From NCBI RefSeq assembly GCF_901875635.1, contig NZ_CABFMN010000091.1, positions 1-64,000 of the forward strand: a DNA stretch of 64,000 nt, in the 5' to 3' direction. The notes below the pieces were generated by a model. The model saw only the letters and a program-made list of their open reading frames with translations. It was not told the origin of the DNA and made no database searches. Source of the DNA: Xylophilus ampelinus (GTDB lineage Bacteria; Pseudomonadota; Gammaproteobacteria; Burkholderiales; Burkholderiaceae_C). Positions 1-9,950 of the stretch are shown here, piece by piece. The position numbers and the translations under genes are program-made. Position 1 is the stretch's first letter, and every line of letters begins with the position of its first letter.

Positions 1-1
1 G

Positions 2-220
2 AGCAGCGCCGGCCACCTCCCCGCCCTGCCGGGCACCGCCGCGGGCGGCCTGCAGCAGGCCGGCTATGTGGTTCAGACCCAGCCGGCCATGGACGGCAAC
101 AGCGTGGACCTCGACCGGGAACGCGCCGCGTTCGCGGACAACGCCGTGCGCTACGAGGCGACGCTGCGTTTCATCAACGGCCAGAGCAAGACACTGCTGT
201 CGGCCATCACGGGGCAATGA
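2..220 (+). CDS. flgB: Flagellar basal-body proximal rod protein FlgB, 3' end only
   Basis: Only the last 72 codons lie in the window; the 5' part is cut by the left edge. The C-terminal segment contains the family's typical stretch [20 protein letters not shown] (about 42 residues from the end), followed by RFINGQ and a short amphipathic tail. FlgB is a proximal rod subunit linking the MS ring to the rod and is exported by the flagellar type III apparatus. Its stop codon (218-220) overlaps the ATG of flgC, indicating translational coupling in the flg operon. Identification rests on this C-terminus and the gene order. Confidence 0.93.
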   Translation, partial: SSAGHLPALPGTAAGGLQQAGYVVQTQPAMDGNSVDLDRERAAFADNAVRYEATLRFINGQSKTLLSAITGQ

Positions 221-630
221 CCATGTCCATGTTCTCGATCTTCGGCATTTCCGGGAGCGCCGTCAGCGCCCAGTCGCAACGGCTCAACGTGGTGGCGAGC
301 AACCTCGCCAACGCGGATGCCGTGGCCGGGCCCGACGGGCAGGCCTACCGGGCGCGGCAGGTGGTCTTCCAGACGCTGCCCCTGGGCGGCGAAGCCGCCG
401 CGGCGGGCGTGCGCGTCGATGCGGTCACCGAGAACCAGACGCCCGGGCGCCGCGTGCACGAACCGGGGCACCCCATGGCCGACGCGCAGGGCTACGTGAC
501 CCACTCGAACGTGAACGCCGTCGAGGAGATGGTCAACATGATCTCGGCCTCGCGCTCCTACCAGAACAACGTCGAGGTCATGAACACCGCCAAGAACCTG
601 CTGCTCAAGACGCTGCAGATCGGCCAATGA
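217..630 (+). CDS. flgC: Flagellar basal-body rod protein FlgC
   Basis: A 137-residue rod protein, normal length for FlgC. The N-terminus carries the rod/hook motif ([14 protein letters not shown], about residues 24-37) and the C-terminus the conserved block with [20 protein letters not shown]. These two terminal helices pack as the coiled coil of the axial structure. The first ATG overlaps the flgB stop; internal Met codons at residues 3 and 5 are alternative starts. It forms the proximal rod with FlgB and FlgF. Confidence 0.96.
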   Translation: MTMSMFSIFGISGSAVSAQSQRLNVVASNLANADAVAGPDGQAYRARQVVFQTLPLGGEAAAAGVRVDAVTENQTPGRRVHEPGHPMADAQGYVTHSNVNAVEEMVNMISASRSYQNNVEVMNTAKNLLLKTLQIGQ

Positions 631-643
631 CCCGACCCCCGCC

Positions 644-1330
644 ATGACCAGCACCACCGCCACGGCCGGCCTCACCGGCACCACCAAGTCCTACAACATC
701 AGCTCCAGCTCGGACCCGTCGTCGTCCACGGTGCCGGCCACCGGCGCCGGCGAGGCGCAGGACCGCTTCCTGAAACTGCTCGTCGCACAGATGAGCAACC
801 AGGACCCGATGAACCCGATGGACAACGCGCAGATGACCTCGCAGATCGCGCAGATCAACACGGTCACCGGCATCGCGCAGCTCAACGACACCATGAAGGC
901 GATGGCCAGCCAGGCCTCGGCGATGCAGATGATGCAGGCCAGCGCCATGATCGGGCACAGCGTGCTGACCAAGGGCAACCAGCTGGCCTTCAGCGATGCC
1001 GACACCGCCGTCGGCGCCTTCGACCTGCCCACCGGCGCGACCAGCGTCCAGATCCAGGTCGTCAATGCGAGCGGCACGGTCATCGACACGGTGTCGCTGG
1101 GCGCCCTCGATGCGGGCCAGCACGGCTTCTCGCTCGACGCCAAGGGCTACCCCGCGGACCAGAAGCTCAGGTTCAACGTCGTGGCGACCAACGGCAGCGC
1201 GTCGATCGACGCCACGGCCCTCATGCACGACACCGTCACCGCTGTAGGCACCGCCACCGACGGTTCGCTCAACCTCACGCTGCAGCAAAACGGCAACACG
1301 CCCTACTCCGGCGTGCGCGCGGTGCTGTGA
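644..1330 (+). CDS. flgD: Flagellar hook assembly scaffold FlgD
   Basis: A 228-residue hook-capping protein needed for polymerisation of FlgE, then discarded. The diagnostic motif, FLKLLVAQMSNQDPMNPMDN, is at about residues 42-61, followed by a Gln/Met-rich helical segment. The C-terminal half is the FlgD Ig/tudor-like region, with FDLPTGATSVQIQVVNASG near residue 130. The gene starts 13 nt after flgC and is followed by flgE after a short gap. Length and motif order are normal. Confidence 0.95.
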   Translation: MTSTTATAGLTGTTKSYNISSSSDPSSSTVPATGAGEAQDRFLKLLVAQMSNQDPMNPMDNAQMTSQIAQINTVTGIAQLNDTMKAMASQASAMQMMQASAMIGHSVLTKGNQLAFSDADTAVGAFDLPTGATSVQIQVVNASGTVIDTVSLGALDAGQHGFSLDAKGYPADQKLRFNVVATNGSASIDATALMHDTVTAVGTATDGSLNLTLQQNGNTPYSGVRAVL

Positions 1331-1355
1331 CCCGCCTTCCTCCAGGAGCCCTCCC

Positions 1356-2570
1356 ATGAGTTTCCAGCAAGCACTCTCCGGCCTCAACGCGGCCAGCCGC
1401 AGCCTCGATGTGATCGGACACAACATCGCCAATGCCGGCACCACCGGCATGAAGGCCTCGCGTGCCGAATTCGCCGAGATCTACGCCAGCTCGGCCGGCG
1501 GCATCGGCGGCACGAACGTCGGCCTGGGCGTCGCGGTCGGCACGGTCTCCCAGCAGTTCACGCAGGGCAGCCTGACCATCACCGGCAACGACCTGGACGT
1601 GGCAGTCAACGGCGCCGGCTTCTTCCAGGTGAAGGCCCCCGACGGCTCGACCGCCTACACCCGCGCCGGCAACTTCAAGCTGGACAAGGACGGCGACATC
1701 ATCACCACCTCGGGCGCCCAGGTGATGGGCTACCCGACCGACACCAAGGGCACGCGCCTGAGCTTCGACACGCAGCCGCTCAAGCTGCCTACCGGGGCGC
1801 CGATCCCCGCCAAGCAAACCACCAAGATGGCGGCCGAAATCACGCTCGACGCCTCGGCCGTGGTCGCATCCACCGCCAGCCCGCCCACGCCGCTCACCAA
1901 GTACGGGACCTCGCTCACCGCCTTCGACGCGCAGGGCCTGGAAATCCCCGTCGGCCTGTACTTCCAGAAGACGGCCAACAACACCTGGAACGTCTACACC
2001 AGCGTGAACGGTGCCGACCCGGCCGCATCCACGCCCTTCACGCTGACCTTCCGCGCGGACGGCAGCCTGGACCCCGCCTCGACGGTGCCGCCGATCACGC
2101 TCACCTCGCCCAACGATCCGGCGCAGACCTTCACCGCCAACCTGGACCTGAGCAAGATGACCCAGGTCAACGCCCGCTTCGCGGTGTCGGACCTGTCGCA
2201 GGACGGCTATACCGCCGGCCAGCTCACCGGCATCAAGATCGAGAACAGCGGCATCATCACCGCGACCTACTCCAACGGCCAGACGCAGTCGGCCGGTCAG
2301 GTGGCGCTCGTGAACTTCCGCAACGCGCAGGGCCTGGCCCCGACGGGCTCGGGCTACTGGGTCGAAACCGCGTCGTCCGGCCAGCCCGTGCGCGGCGCAC
2401 CGGGCGAAGGCACCTTCGGCCAGCTGCGCTCGGGCGCCCTCGAAGAGTCGAACGTCGACCTCACCGCCGAGCTGGTGAACATGATGACGACCCAGCGCGC
2501 CTATCAGGCCAACGCCCAGACCATCAAAACGCAGGACCAGGTCATGTCGACCCTGGTGAACCTGCGCTGA
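1356..2570 (+). CDS. flgE: Flagellar hook protein FlgE
   Basis: A 404-residue hook subunit. The N-terminal rod/hook motif (LDVIGHNIANAGTTGMKASR, residues 18-37) and the C-terminal block ending QRAYQANAQTIKTQDQVMST are intact. The middle holds FlgE D1/D2 beta domains, including NGAGFFQVKAPDGSTAYTRA. A clear ribosome site (AGGAG) lies about 10 nt before the ATG. Length is typical of short betaproteobacterial hook proteins. The protein forms the curved universal joint between rod and filament. Confidence 0.96.
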   Translation: MSFQQALSGLNAASRSLDVIGHNIANAGTTGMKASRAEFAEIYASSAGGIGGTNVGLGVAVGTVSQQFTQGSLTITGNDLDVAVNGAGFFQVKAPDGSTAYTRAGNFKLDKDGDIITTSGAQVMGYPTDTKGTRLSFDTQPLKLPTGAPIPAKQTTKMAAEITLDASAVVASTASPPTPLTKYGTSLTAFDAQGLEIPVGLYFQKTANNTWNVYTSVNGADPAASTPFTLTFRADGSLDPASTVPPITLTSPNDPAQTFTANLDLSKMTQVNARFAVSDLSQDGYTAGQLTGIKIENSGIITATYSNGQTQSAGQVALVNFRNAQGLAPTGSGYWVETASSGQPVRGAPGEGTFGQLRSGALEESNVDLTAELVNMMTTQRAYQANAQTIKTQDQVMSTLVNLR

Positions 2571-2591
2571 TAGACCTGCTGCGGCACGGCC

Positions 2592-3332
2592 ATGGACCGA
2601 TTGATCTATACAGCGATGAGCGGCGCCAGCGCCGCCGCACAGCGCCAGGCGGTGCTGGCCAACAACCTGGCCAACGCGTCGACGCAGGGCTTTCGGGCCG
2701 AGCTGTCGGCCTTTCGCGCGGTCCCGCTGCGCGGCGAAGGGGCCACGACGCGGGTCTTCACCGTCGAAGCCACGACCGGCCACGACTCGCGCGCCGGCTC
2801 GATCGAGCGCACCGGCCGTGACCTCGACCTGGCAGCGCAGGGCCAGGCCTGGTTCGCGGTGCAGGGGCTGGACGGCACCGAGGCCTACACCCGCGGGGGC
2901 GCCTTCCAGGTCTCGTCCGAGGGAACGCTGGTCAACAGCGCCGGCCTCGTGGTGCTGTCCGACGGCGGCGCGCCGATCGACGTGCCGCAAGGCGCGCAGA
3001 TCGCCATCGGCACCGACGGCACGGTCACCTCCAAGACCGACGGCCAGCCCGGCGCGACGCTCGGGCGCATCAAGCTGGCCACCGAGGACGCCGAGAACCG
3101 GCTGCAGCGCGGCGAGGATGGCCTGTTCCGCACCGCCACGCAGGAGCCGCTGGCCGCGGACGCCACCGCCCGCGTGGAATCCGGCGCGCTCGAAGGCTCG
3201 AACGTGAATCCCGTCGAGGCGATGGTCGGCATGATCGCCGCCGCCCGCCAGTTCGACCAGCAGATGCGTCTTCTGCAGAACACCGAAACCGCCGACAAGG
3301 CCGCTTCGCAGCTGCTGAGCGTGCAGGGCTGA
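2592..3332 (+). CDS. flgF: Flagellar basal-body rod protein FlgF
   Basis: A 246-residue proximal rod protein, close to its paralogue FlgG downstream. Residues 1-35 hold the start [20 protein letters not shown] and the [13 protein letters not shown] motif. The C-terminus has [20 protein letters not shown] and a QFDQQMR helix. The order flgE-flgF-flgG and the length separate it from FlgG. It lies 21 nt after flgE with no strong promoter visible between them, so it is probably cotranscribed. Confidence 0.95.
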   Translation: MDRLIYTAMSGASAAAQRQAVLANNLANASTQGFRAELSAFRAVPLRGEGATTRVFTVEATTGHDSRAGSIERTGRDLDLAAQGQAWFAVQGLDGTEAYTRGGAFQVSSEGTLVNSAGLVVLSDGGAPIDVPQGAQIAIGTDGTVTSKTDGQPGATLGRIKLATEDAENRLQRGEDGLFRTATQEPLAADATARVESGALEGSNVNPVEAMVGMIAAARQFDQQMRLLQNTETADKAASQLLSVQG

Positions 3333-3352
3333 AACCTACCACCGGACCCGAA

Positions 3353-4135
3353 ATGATCAACTCCCTCTGGATCTCGAAGACCGGGATGGAAGCCCAGCAG
3401 ACACAGCTGGACGTCATCTCGCACAACCTCGCGAACGTCTCGACGACCGGCTTCAAGCGCGCCAACGCGGTGTTCGAGGACCTGATGTACCAGAACCTGC
3501 GCCAGGTCGGCGCCAACAGCACCGAGCAGTCGCAGCTGCCCACCGGGCTGCAGCTCGGCCTGGGCGTGCGCACCGTCGCCACCAGCCGCGCCTTCACGCA
3601 GGGCAGCATGCAGCAGACCAACAACCAGCTCGACGTCGCGATCAAGGGCAACGGCTTCTTCCAGGTGACGATGCCCGACGGCACGATCGGCTACACGCGC
3701 GACGGCTCATTCCAGGTCGACGCGCAGGGCCGCATCGTGACGTCCTCCGGCCTGCCGGTGGCCAACGGCATCACCGTGCCGCCCACGGCCACCAACGTGA
3801 GCATCGCCAACGACGGGACCGTCACGGCCACGGTGAGCGGCAATGCCACGCCGCAGAACCTGGGCACCCTGGCACTGGCCAATTTCGTCAACCCGGCCGG
3901 CCTGGAACCCAAAGGCGAGAACCTGTTCGCCGAGACCGCCGCGTCGGGCCAGCCCAACGGCGGCACCGCCGGCACCAACGGCCTTGGCACGATCATGCAG
4001 GGCTACCTGGAAACGTCGAACGTCAACGTGGTGCAGGAACTGGTGTCCATGATCCAGACCCAGCGCGCCTACGAGATGAATTCCAAGGCCATCCAGACCA
4101 GCGACCAGATGCTGCAGAAGCTCGGACAACTGTGA
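3353..4135 (+). CDS. flgG: Flagellar distal rod protein FlgG
   Basis: A 260-residue distal rod protein. It has the invariant start [20 protein letters not shown], the [12 protein letters not shown] motif and the C-terminal block [20 protein letters not shown] followed by [10 protein letters not shown]. Length equals the family norm. The stop codon overlaps the first ATG of flgH. The product is the drive-shaft segment passing through the P and L rings encoded by the next two genes. Confidence 0.97.
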   Translation: MINSLWISKTGMEAQQTQLDVISHNLANVSTTGFKRANAVFEDLMYQNLRQVGANSTEQSQLPTGLQLGLGVRTVATSRAFTQGSMQQTNNQLDVAIKGNGFFQVTMPDGTIGYTRDGSFQVDAQGRIVTSSGLPVANGITVPPTATNVSIANDGTVTATVSGNATPQNLGTLALANFVNPAGLEPKGENLFAETAASGQPNGGTAGTNGLGTIMQGYLETSNVNVVQELVSMIQTQRAYEMNSKAIQTSDQMLQKLGQL

Positions 4136-4842
4136 TGGACCGCCGCTTCGCCGCCGCCCTGCGCCCGGCCCTGGCCGCCGTTGCAGGCGCGCTCGCGCTT
4201 CTTTGCGCGGGCTGCTCGACCCTGGCCAACACGCCGCAGGTGGACATGCCGGACACCAAGGCCCCGCAGGTGCTGCGGACCAACCCGGCCATCGCCCGCC
4301 CGAGCAACGGCAGCCTGTTCCAGACCGCCAGCTACCGGCCCCTGTTCGAGGACCGGCGTGCCCGCATGGCCGGCGACACGGTGACGATCAACATCGTCGA
4401 GAACGTGTCGGCAAGCCAGAAGTCGACCTCGACCATCGACAAGAAGAGTGGCATCGACAGCAGCATCAGCGCCGTGCCCTTCCTGTCGGCCAACTCCTTC
4501 ACGCGCGCCAGCGCGACCGCCGGCTCCACGCACAACTTCGCGGGCAAGGGCGGGACCGAGAGCGCCAACACCTTCCACGGCTCGATCACGGCGACGGTGG
4601 TCGACGTGCAGCCCAACGGCCACCTGGTGGTCACCGGCGAGAAGCAGATCGGCGTGAACGAGAACGTCGACGTGCTGCGCTTCTCCGGCACGATCGACCC
4701 GCGTGCCATCCAGACCGGCAGCGTCGTCAGCTCGACGCAGGTCGCCAACGTGCGCATCGAATCCCGCGGCCGCGGCGCGCAGGGCGAGTCGCAGGTGATG
4801 CCCTGGCTCGGCCGTTTCTTCATGAGCGTGCTGCCCTTCTGA
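4132..4842 (+). CDS. flgH: Flagellar L-ring lipoprotein FlgH
   Basis: A 236-residue outer-membrane L-ring protein. The N-terminus is a lipoprotein signal with the lipobox LLCAGC at about residues 23-28. The -3 position is Cys rather than the usual Leu, which is unusual but compatible with lipidation. The body contains the FlgH segments [17 protein letters not shown] and GNVV-type beta strands, and ends in a [19 protein letters not shown] tail. Two adjacent ATG codons (4132, 4135) could start it; the first overlaps the flgG stop. Confidence 0.94.
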   Translation: MMDRRFAAALRPALAAVAGALALLCAGCSTLANTPQVDMPDTKAPQVLRTNPAIARPSNGSLFQTASYRPLFEDRRARMAGDTVTINIVENVSASQKSTSTIDKKSGIDSSISAVPFLSANSFTRASATAGSTHNFAGKGGTESANTFHGSITATVVDVQPNGHLVVTGEKQIGVNENVDVLRFSGTIDPRAIQTGSVVSSTQVANVRIESRGRGAQGESQVMPWLGRFFMSVLPF

Positions 4843-4853
4843 GTGTGATTCCC

Positions 4854-5969
4854 ATGACCGGCATGTCCCGATTCCTCGCCGCCCTGGCGGTTCTCCTGGC
4901 CTTCGCCGCCGCTCCGGCGCATGCCCTGCGCATCAAGGAAGTGGCGGCCGTGCAGGGCGTACGAAGCAACCAGTTGACCGGCTATGGCCTCGTCGTGGGC
5001 CTGGACGGCACGGGCGACCAGACCACCCAGATGCCCTACACGACGCAGAGCGTCGCGAACTACCTGCAGCAGCTGGGCATCACGCTGCCCGACAACCGCG
5101 CCGCGCAGCTGCAGCTCAAGAACGTGGCGGCCGTGATCGTGACGGCGGAACTGCCCGCCTTCGCACAGCCGGGCCAGCAGCTGGACATCAACGTCGCCTC
5201 GATGGGCAACGCGAAGTCGCTCAAGGGCGGCGTGCTGGTGGCCACGCCGCTGCGCGGTGCCGACGGCGAGATCTACGCGCTCGCGCAAGGCAATGTCGTG
5301 GTCGGCGGCGCCGGCGCGGCTGCGGGCGGCAGCAAGGTGCAGATCAACCACCTGAGTGCCGGCCGCGTGCCGGGCGGCGCTCAGGTGGAACGCGCCGTGG
5401 CCACCGGACTGAACGATGGCGACACCATCACGCTCGGCCTGAACGCCGCCGACTTCCAGACCGCGCGCCGCGTGGCCGAGGCGGTCAACGGCCGCCTGGG
5501 CAGTGGCGCCGCACGCGCCCTCGACGGGCGGACGGTGCAGGTGCGCGCGCCGACCGACGCCAACGCCCGCGTGAGCTTCATCGCGGAACTGGAAGAACTG
5601 ACGCTCGAGCGCTCCGCGCCGGCGGCGAAGGTGGTGATCAATGCGCGCACGGGCTCGATCGTCCTGAACCAGGCGGTGACGCTCAATCCCTGCGCGATCG
5701 CGCACGGCAACCTGTCGGTGACGATCAGCAGCACCCCGGTCATCAGCCAGCCGGCGCCGCTCTCGCGCGGGCAGACCGTGGTGGCCGAGCAGGCCAGCAT
5801 CCAGATCAAGCAGGAGCCGGGCATCATGATCCAGGTGCCCAGTGCACCGCAGCTGGCCGACGTGGTGCGGGCGCTGAACGCGCTGGGCGCCACGCCGCAG
5901 GACCTGCTGGCGATCCTGCAGGCGATCAAGGCATCCGGCGCGCTCAACGCCGAACTCGAGGTGATCTGA
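4854..5969 (+). CDS. flgI: Flagellar P-ring protein FlgI
   Basis: A 371-residue periplasmic P-ring protein. I chose the ATG at 4854 because it begins a standard Sec signal peptide (hydrophobic core LAALAVLLAFAAAPAHA, cleavage near residue 24), while the frame upstream lies inside flgH. The mature protein begins LRIKEVAAVQGVRSNQLTGY, the hallmark of FlgI, and has GLVVGLDGTGDQT soon after. It ends with an ALNAELEVI-type C-terminus. Its stop shares one base with the flgJ ATG. Confidence 0.96.
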   Translation: MTGMSRFLAALAVLLAFAAAPAHALRIKEVAAVQGVRSNQLTGYGLVVGLDGTGDQTTQMPYTTQSVANYLQQLGITLPDNRAAQLQLKNVAAVIVTAELPAFAQPGQQLDINVASMGNAKSLKGGVLVATPLRGADGEIYALAQGNVVVGGAGAAAGGSKVQINHLSAGRVPGGAQVERAVATGLNDGDTITLGLNAADFQTARRVAEAVNGRLGSGAARALDGRTVQVRAPTDANARVSFIAELEELTLERSAPAAKVVINARTGSIVLNQAVTLNPCAIAHGNLSVTISSTPVISQPAPLSRGQTVVAEQASIQIKQEPGIMIQVPSAPQLADVVRALNALGATPQDLLAILQAIKASGALNAELEVI

Positions 5970-6835
5970 TGGTTCCGGCGGCCCCTTCAGCCTCGACCGG
6001 CCAGGGACTGGCGGCCGATGCGCGTTCGCTCGACGCGCTCAAGCTGGCGGCCAAGGGCAGCGACCCGCAGGCCGTCCGGGAAGCCGCCAAGCAGTTCGAG
6101 TCGCTCTTCATGCGGGAGCTCATCAAGAGCATGCGCGAGGCGACGATGAAGTCCGGCCTGATGGACAGCGACGGCGAGAAGCTCGGCACCGACCTGCTCG
6201 ACCAGCAGTTCGCGGTGCAGCTCGCGGGCATGCCCGGCGGGCTGACCGACGCGATCACGCGGCAGCTCAGCCAGCAGATCCGCGCCGCCGGCCCGGGCAG
6301 CCCGTCGATGCCCACGCTGTCGCTCGGCGGCGCGCTGGGCGCGCGCGTGAAGACGAGCGCGACCCAGGAAGGCTTCGTGGCCGAGCACACGGCGGCGGCG
6401 CAGCGGGTGGCGCAGGACACGGGCATCCCGGCCGAATTCATGATCGGCCAGGCAGGCCACGAGACGGGCTGGGGCCGCAGCGAGATCCGCCACGGCGACG
6501 GCAGCAACTCGTTCAACCTCTTCGGCATCAAGGCCACCGCGGGCTGGACCGGCAAGGTGGCCACCATCACCACCACCGAGTACGTCGACGGCGAGCCGCG
6601 CAAGGTGAGCGCGAAGTTCCGGGCCTACGATTCCTACGAGGCCTCCTTCCGCGACTACGCACGCCTGATCAACGAGAGCCCGCGCTACGCCCAGGCCCGC
6701 GCAAGCACCGCCTCGGCATCGGCCTATGCCTCGGAGCTGCAGCGCGCCGGCTACGCCACCGATCCGCAGTACGCGTCCAAGCTCAGCCGGGCCATCAACG
6801 CCACCGTTGCGCTCCAGCGCGCCCAGCAAGCATGA
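5969..6835 (+). CDS. flgJ: FlgJ: rod-binding scaffold with peptidoglycan hydrolase domain
   Basis: A 288-residue bifunctional protein. Residues about 15-105 are the rod-binding region (AAKQFESLFMRELIKSMREA, then LGTDLLDQQFA). Residues about 135-285 are the glucosaminidase/muramidase domain, with HETGWGRSEIRHGDGSNSFN containing the conserved catalytic Glu context, and NLFGIKA. It opens a hole in peptidoglycan for the rod and acts as rod cap. The two-domain form is standard in beta- and gammaproteobacteria. Confidence 0.95.
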   Translation: MVPAAPSASTGQGLAADARSLDALKLAAKGSDPQAVREAAKQFESLFMRELIKSMREATMKSGLMDSDGEKLGTDLLDQQFAVQLAGMPGGLTDAITRQLSQQIRAAGPGSPSMPTLSLGGALGARVKTSATQEGFVAEHTAAAQRVAQDTGIPAEFMIGQAGHETGWGRSEIRHGDGSNSFNLFGIKATAGWTGKVATITTTEYVDGEPRKVSAKFRAYDSYEASFRDYARLINESPRYAQARASTASASAYASELQRAGYATDPQYASKLSRAINATVALQRAQQA

Positions 6836-8718
6836 GTTCACTGCTCAACCTCGGCACCCGTGCGCTGCTGGCCAACCAGATCGCCCTGAGCACGACGGGC
6901 CACAACATCTCCAACGCCAGCACCGTCGGCTACTCGCGCCAGACGGCGGTGATGCAGCAGGTGGAGGGCCAGTTCACCGGGGGTGGCTACATCGGCAAGG
7001 GTGTCCAGGTGGGCACCATCGAGCGGGCGCACAACGAGTTCCTCACGCGCCAGGCGGCACTGGCGCGCTCGGTGCAGGCGATGGACAGCACCCGCTCCGA
7101 CCGGCTGGCCTCGCTGGAGGACATCTTCCAGGGCGGCAAGAGCGGCCTCGGCGCGTCGGTCAACGACCTGGTCAACGCCTTTTCCGACATCGCCAGCACG
7201 CCGACCGACGTCACCGCACGCAACGTGGTGCTGGCCCGCGCGCAGGAGATGAGCGCGCGCTTCCAGAACGCGCAATCGCAGCTCGACGACCTGCAGCACG
7301 GCGTGAACGACCAGCTCGGCGACGCCGTGCGCACGGTCAACAGCCTCGCCTCGCGCATCGCGGAGCTGAACGGGCAGATCCAGCGCGCGCAGGGCGGTGG
7401 CCAGCCGCCGAACGACCTGCTCGACCAGCGCGACCTGCTCGTGCGCCAGCTCAACGACCAGGTGCAGGCCACCACGGTCGAGGCCGACGACGGCAGCCTG
7501 AACATCTTCGTGGGCAGCCAGGCCCTCGTGCTGGGCACGGGCACCGCCACGATCGGCCTCCAGGGCGCCGCCAACGGCAGCAGCGCGCTCACGATCTCGC
7601 GCGGCGCGGTGACCGTGCCGCTGGACGAGAACACGCTGGGCGGTGGCGCCGTGGCTGGGCTGCTGCGCTTCCAGAACAGCGACCTGGCCGCCGGCCGCAA
7701 CGGGCTCGGGCGCCTGGCGCTCGCGCTCACGACCGCGGTCAATGCCCAGCACAGCGTCGGGGTGGACCTCGACGGCAACAGCGGGGGCGTCTTCTTCAAG
7801 CCGATCGGCATTCCCGACGCGCTGGCGGCCTCGACCAACACCGGCAACGCATCCATCGGCGCGAGCGTGGCCGACGCCACCGCGCTCTCGGCGTCCTCGT
7901 ACCGGATCGCCTTCGGCGCCGGGGGCGCCGTCCAGGTCACGCGGCTGTCCGACGGCAAGCAGAGCAGCTTTGCCGGGCCGTTGCCGATCGTGGTGGACGG
8001 GCTGAACATCGCGCTGCAGGCCGGCGCGGCGGCCGCCGGCGACAGCTTCGTGCTCAACCCCTACGCCAGTGCCGCGGGCGGCGTCGCGACGGCGGTGTCG
8101 TCGCCGCGCCAGATCGCGGCGGCCAGCCCGGTCGAGGCGCGGGTCGGCTCGACCAACGCGGGCACGCTGGCCGTCGCAGGCCTCGCGGCCTCGCGGGCCG
8201 ACGCCAACCTGGGCGCCCCCGTCACCCTGACCTTCACCTCGGCGGGCACCTTCGACGTGTCGGGCACCGGCACCGGCAACCCCACCGGCGTGGTCTACAC
8301 CGCAGGCTCGACCCTCAGCTACAACGGCTGGACGCTGACCCTCAACGGCGCGCCCAAGGCCGGCGACACGATCACGGTGCAGGCCGCCAGCGCCGGCTAC
8401 AGCGCGCTCAACGCCGGCAACGCGACTGCGCTGCTGAACCTGCGCGACCTCGCGACCTTCGACGGCGCCAAGCTCTCGGACGGCTACGCCAGCCTGATGG
8501 CCGACATCGGCGTGCGCAGCCAGAGTGCGCAGTACGCGGCCAGCGTGTCGTCGTCGATCGCCTCCAGCCTGGACAGCGAACGCGCCAACAGCGCGGGCGT
8601 CAACCTCGACGAGGAAGCCGCCAAGCTGCTGCAGTACCAGCAGGCGTACCAGGCGTCGGCCAAGATGATCCAGATCGCGCAGAACATCTTCGATTCCCTG
8701 CTGCAGGGCATGAACTGA
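6832..8718 (+). CDS. flgK: Flagellar hook-filament junction protein FlgK (HAP1)
   Basis: A 628-residue hook-associated protein. The N-terminus has the motif ALSTTGHNISNASTVGYSRQ and the C-terminus the matching block SGVNLDEEAAKLLQYQQAYQ followed by ASAKMIQIAQNIFDSLLQGM. The large central region is variable and rich in Ala, Gly, Ser and Thr, as usual. The start ATG overlaps the flgJ stop by 4 nt. FlgK joins the hook to FlgL and then to the filament. Confidence 0.96.
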   Translation: MSSLLNLGTRALLANQIALSTTGHNISNASTVGYSRQTAVMQQVEGQFTGGGYIGKGVQVGTIERAHNEFLTRQAALARSVQAMDSTRSDRLASLEDIFQGGKSGLGASVNDLVNAFSDIASTPTDVTARNVVLARAQEMSARFQNAQSQLDDLQHGVNDQLGDAVRTVNSLASRIAELNGQIQRAQGGGQPPNDLLDQRDLLVRQLNDQVQATTVEADDGSLNIFVGSQALVLGTGTATIGLQGAANGSSALTISRGAVTVPLDENTLGGGAVAGLLRFQNSDLAAGRNGLGRLALALTTAVNAQHSVGVDLDGNSGGVFFKPIGIPDALAASTNTGNASIGASVADATALSASSYRIAFGAGGAVQVTRLSDGKQSSFAGPLPIVVDGLNIALQAGAAAAGDSFVLNPYASAAGGVATAVSSPRQIAAASPVEARVGSTNAGTLAVAGLAASRADANLGAPVTLTFTSAGTFDVSGTGTGNPTGVVYTAGSTLSYNGWTLTLNGAPKAGDTITVQAASAGYSALNAGNATALLNLRDLATFDGAKLSDGYASLMADIGVRSQSAQYAASVSSSIASSLDSERANSAGVNLDEEAAKLLQYQQAYQASAKMIQIAQNIFDSLLQGMN

Positions 8719-8744
8719 GGTCGCCAGACCCGGAAAGCAAAGAC

Positions 8745-9941
8745 ATGGCGGGCTACACCACGCGCATCTCCACCGCGAACACCTACGACAACGCCGTCGG
8801 CCAGCTCATGTCGCGGCAGTCCACGCTCTCGCAGCTTCAGGCGCAGCTGAGCGCCAGCAAGCGCGTGCTGCGGCCCAGCGACGACCCCACGGCGGCGGCG
8901 CAGGCCGAGCGCGCGGTCACGCGGCAGTCGCGCGTGGTCAGCGAGCAGCGGGCGCTGGAGGTGCAGCGCAACGCGATCACCGAAGCCGAGTCCACGCTGG
9001 GCAGCGCCGTCTCCGCGGTGCAGGATTTCCGGACGCTGGTGGTGCAGGCCGGCAACGGCGCGCTCTCCGCCACCGACCGGGCCAGCATCGCCCAGCAGCT
9101 CGTGACGCTGCGCGACCAGATCCTCGGCTATGCCAACACCAAGGACAGCAACGGCCTGCCGCTGTTCGCCGGCCTGGGCAGCACGGCCACGCCCTTCGTC
9201 GACAGCGGCGGCGTGAGTTTCGACGGCATCCCCGGCCAGGCCGGCTCGTCCGACGTCGGCGTGCCCGGCTCGCTGGACGGCTTCGCGACCTGGATGGACG
9301 TGCCCACGGGCAACGGCGTCTTCACCATCGCCCAGACGGGCACGGCCACCAACGTGTCCACCGACGCCGGCCAGGTGCGCTCGCCGGCGGCGCTGACCGG
9401 ACACGGCTACCGCATCCAGTTCAACACCAGCGGCGGCGCGATGACCTACGACGTGCTCGACCTGAGCACCGGCACCGCGGTGCAGAGCGCCCAGCCCTAC
9501 ACGCCCGGCCAGTCGATCGCCTTCGACGGCATCTCCTTCACCGCCAACGGCACGCCGGCGGCGGGCGACGCCCTGACCATCGCGCCGAGCACCCGTACCA
9601 GCCTCTTCAACGTGCTCGACCAGGCAATCACGGCGGTGCGCGACGGCAGCGGCGCGGCGCTGATACAGGGCACGACCCAGGCGCTGGCCCAGATCGACGC
9701 GGGCATGGCGCGACTTTCGGCTTCGCGCGGCCGCGCAGGCGACCTGCTCAACCAGGTCGACAACATCGCGGCACGCCAGGAGTCCCGCTCGGTGCAGCTC
9801 GAGGCCGACCGCTCGCGGGCGGAGGACCTGGACGTCGTGAAGGCGCTGTCGGACTTCCAGACGCAACAGACCGCGTACTCGGCGGCGCTCGGCTCGTACG
9901 CGCAGATCCAGAAGCTGTCCCTCTTCAACTTCATCACCTGA
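8745..9941 (+). CDS. flgL: Flagellar hook-filament junction protein FlgL (HAP3)
   Basis: A 398-residue flagellin-like junction protein. The start at 8745 gives MAGYTTRISTANTYDNAVGQ, with the flagellin N-terminal helix TLSQLQAQLSASKRVLRPSD just after it. The C-terminal coiled-coil helix contains SRAEDLDVVKALSDFQTQQT. An open frame runs far upstream of this Met but overlaps flgK and has no flagellar similarity, so the 8745 start was chosen. It is the last flagellar structural gene of the run; no terminator is obvious before the next gene. Confidence 0.95.
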   Translation: MAGYTTRISTANTYDNAVGQLMSRQSTLSQLQAQLSASKRVLRPSDDPTAAAQAERAVTRQSRVVSEQRALEVQRNAITEAESTLGSAVSAVQDFRTLVVQAGNGALSATDRASIAQQLVTLRDQILGYANTKDSNGLPLFAGLGSTATPFVDSGGVSFDGIPGQAGSSDVGVPGSLDGFATWMDVPTGNGVFTIAQTGTATNVSTDAGQVRSPAALTGHGYRIQFNTSGGAMTYDVLDLSTGTAVQSAQPYTPGQSIAFDGISFTANGTPAAGDALTIAPSTRTSLFNVLDQAITAVRDGSGAALIQGTTQALAQIDAGMARLSASRGRAGDLLNQVDNIAARQESRSVQLEADRSRAEDLDVVKALSDFQTQQTAYSAALGSYAQIQKLSLFNFIT

Positions 9942-9950
9942 TCGTTCGCG

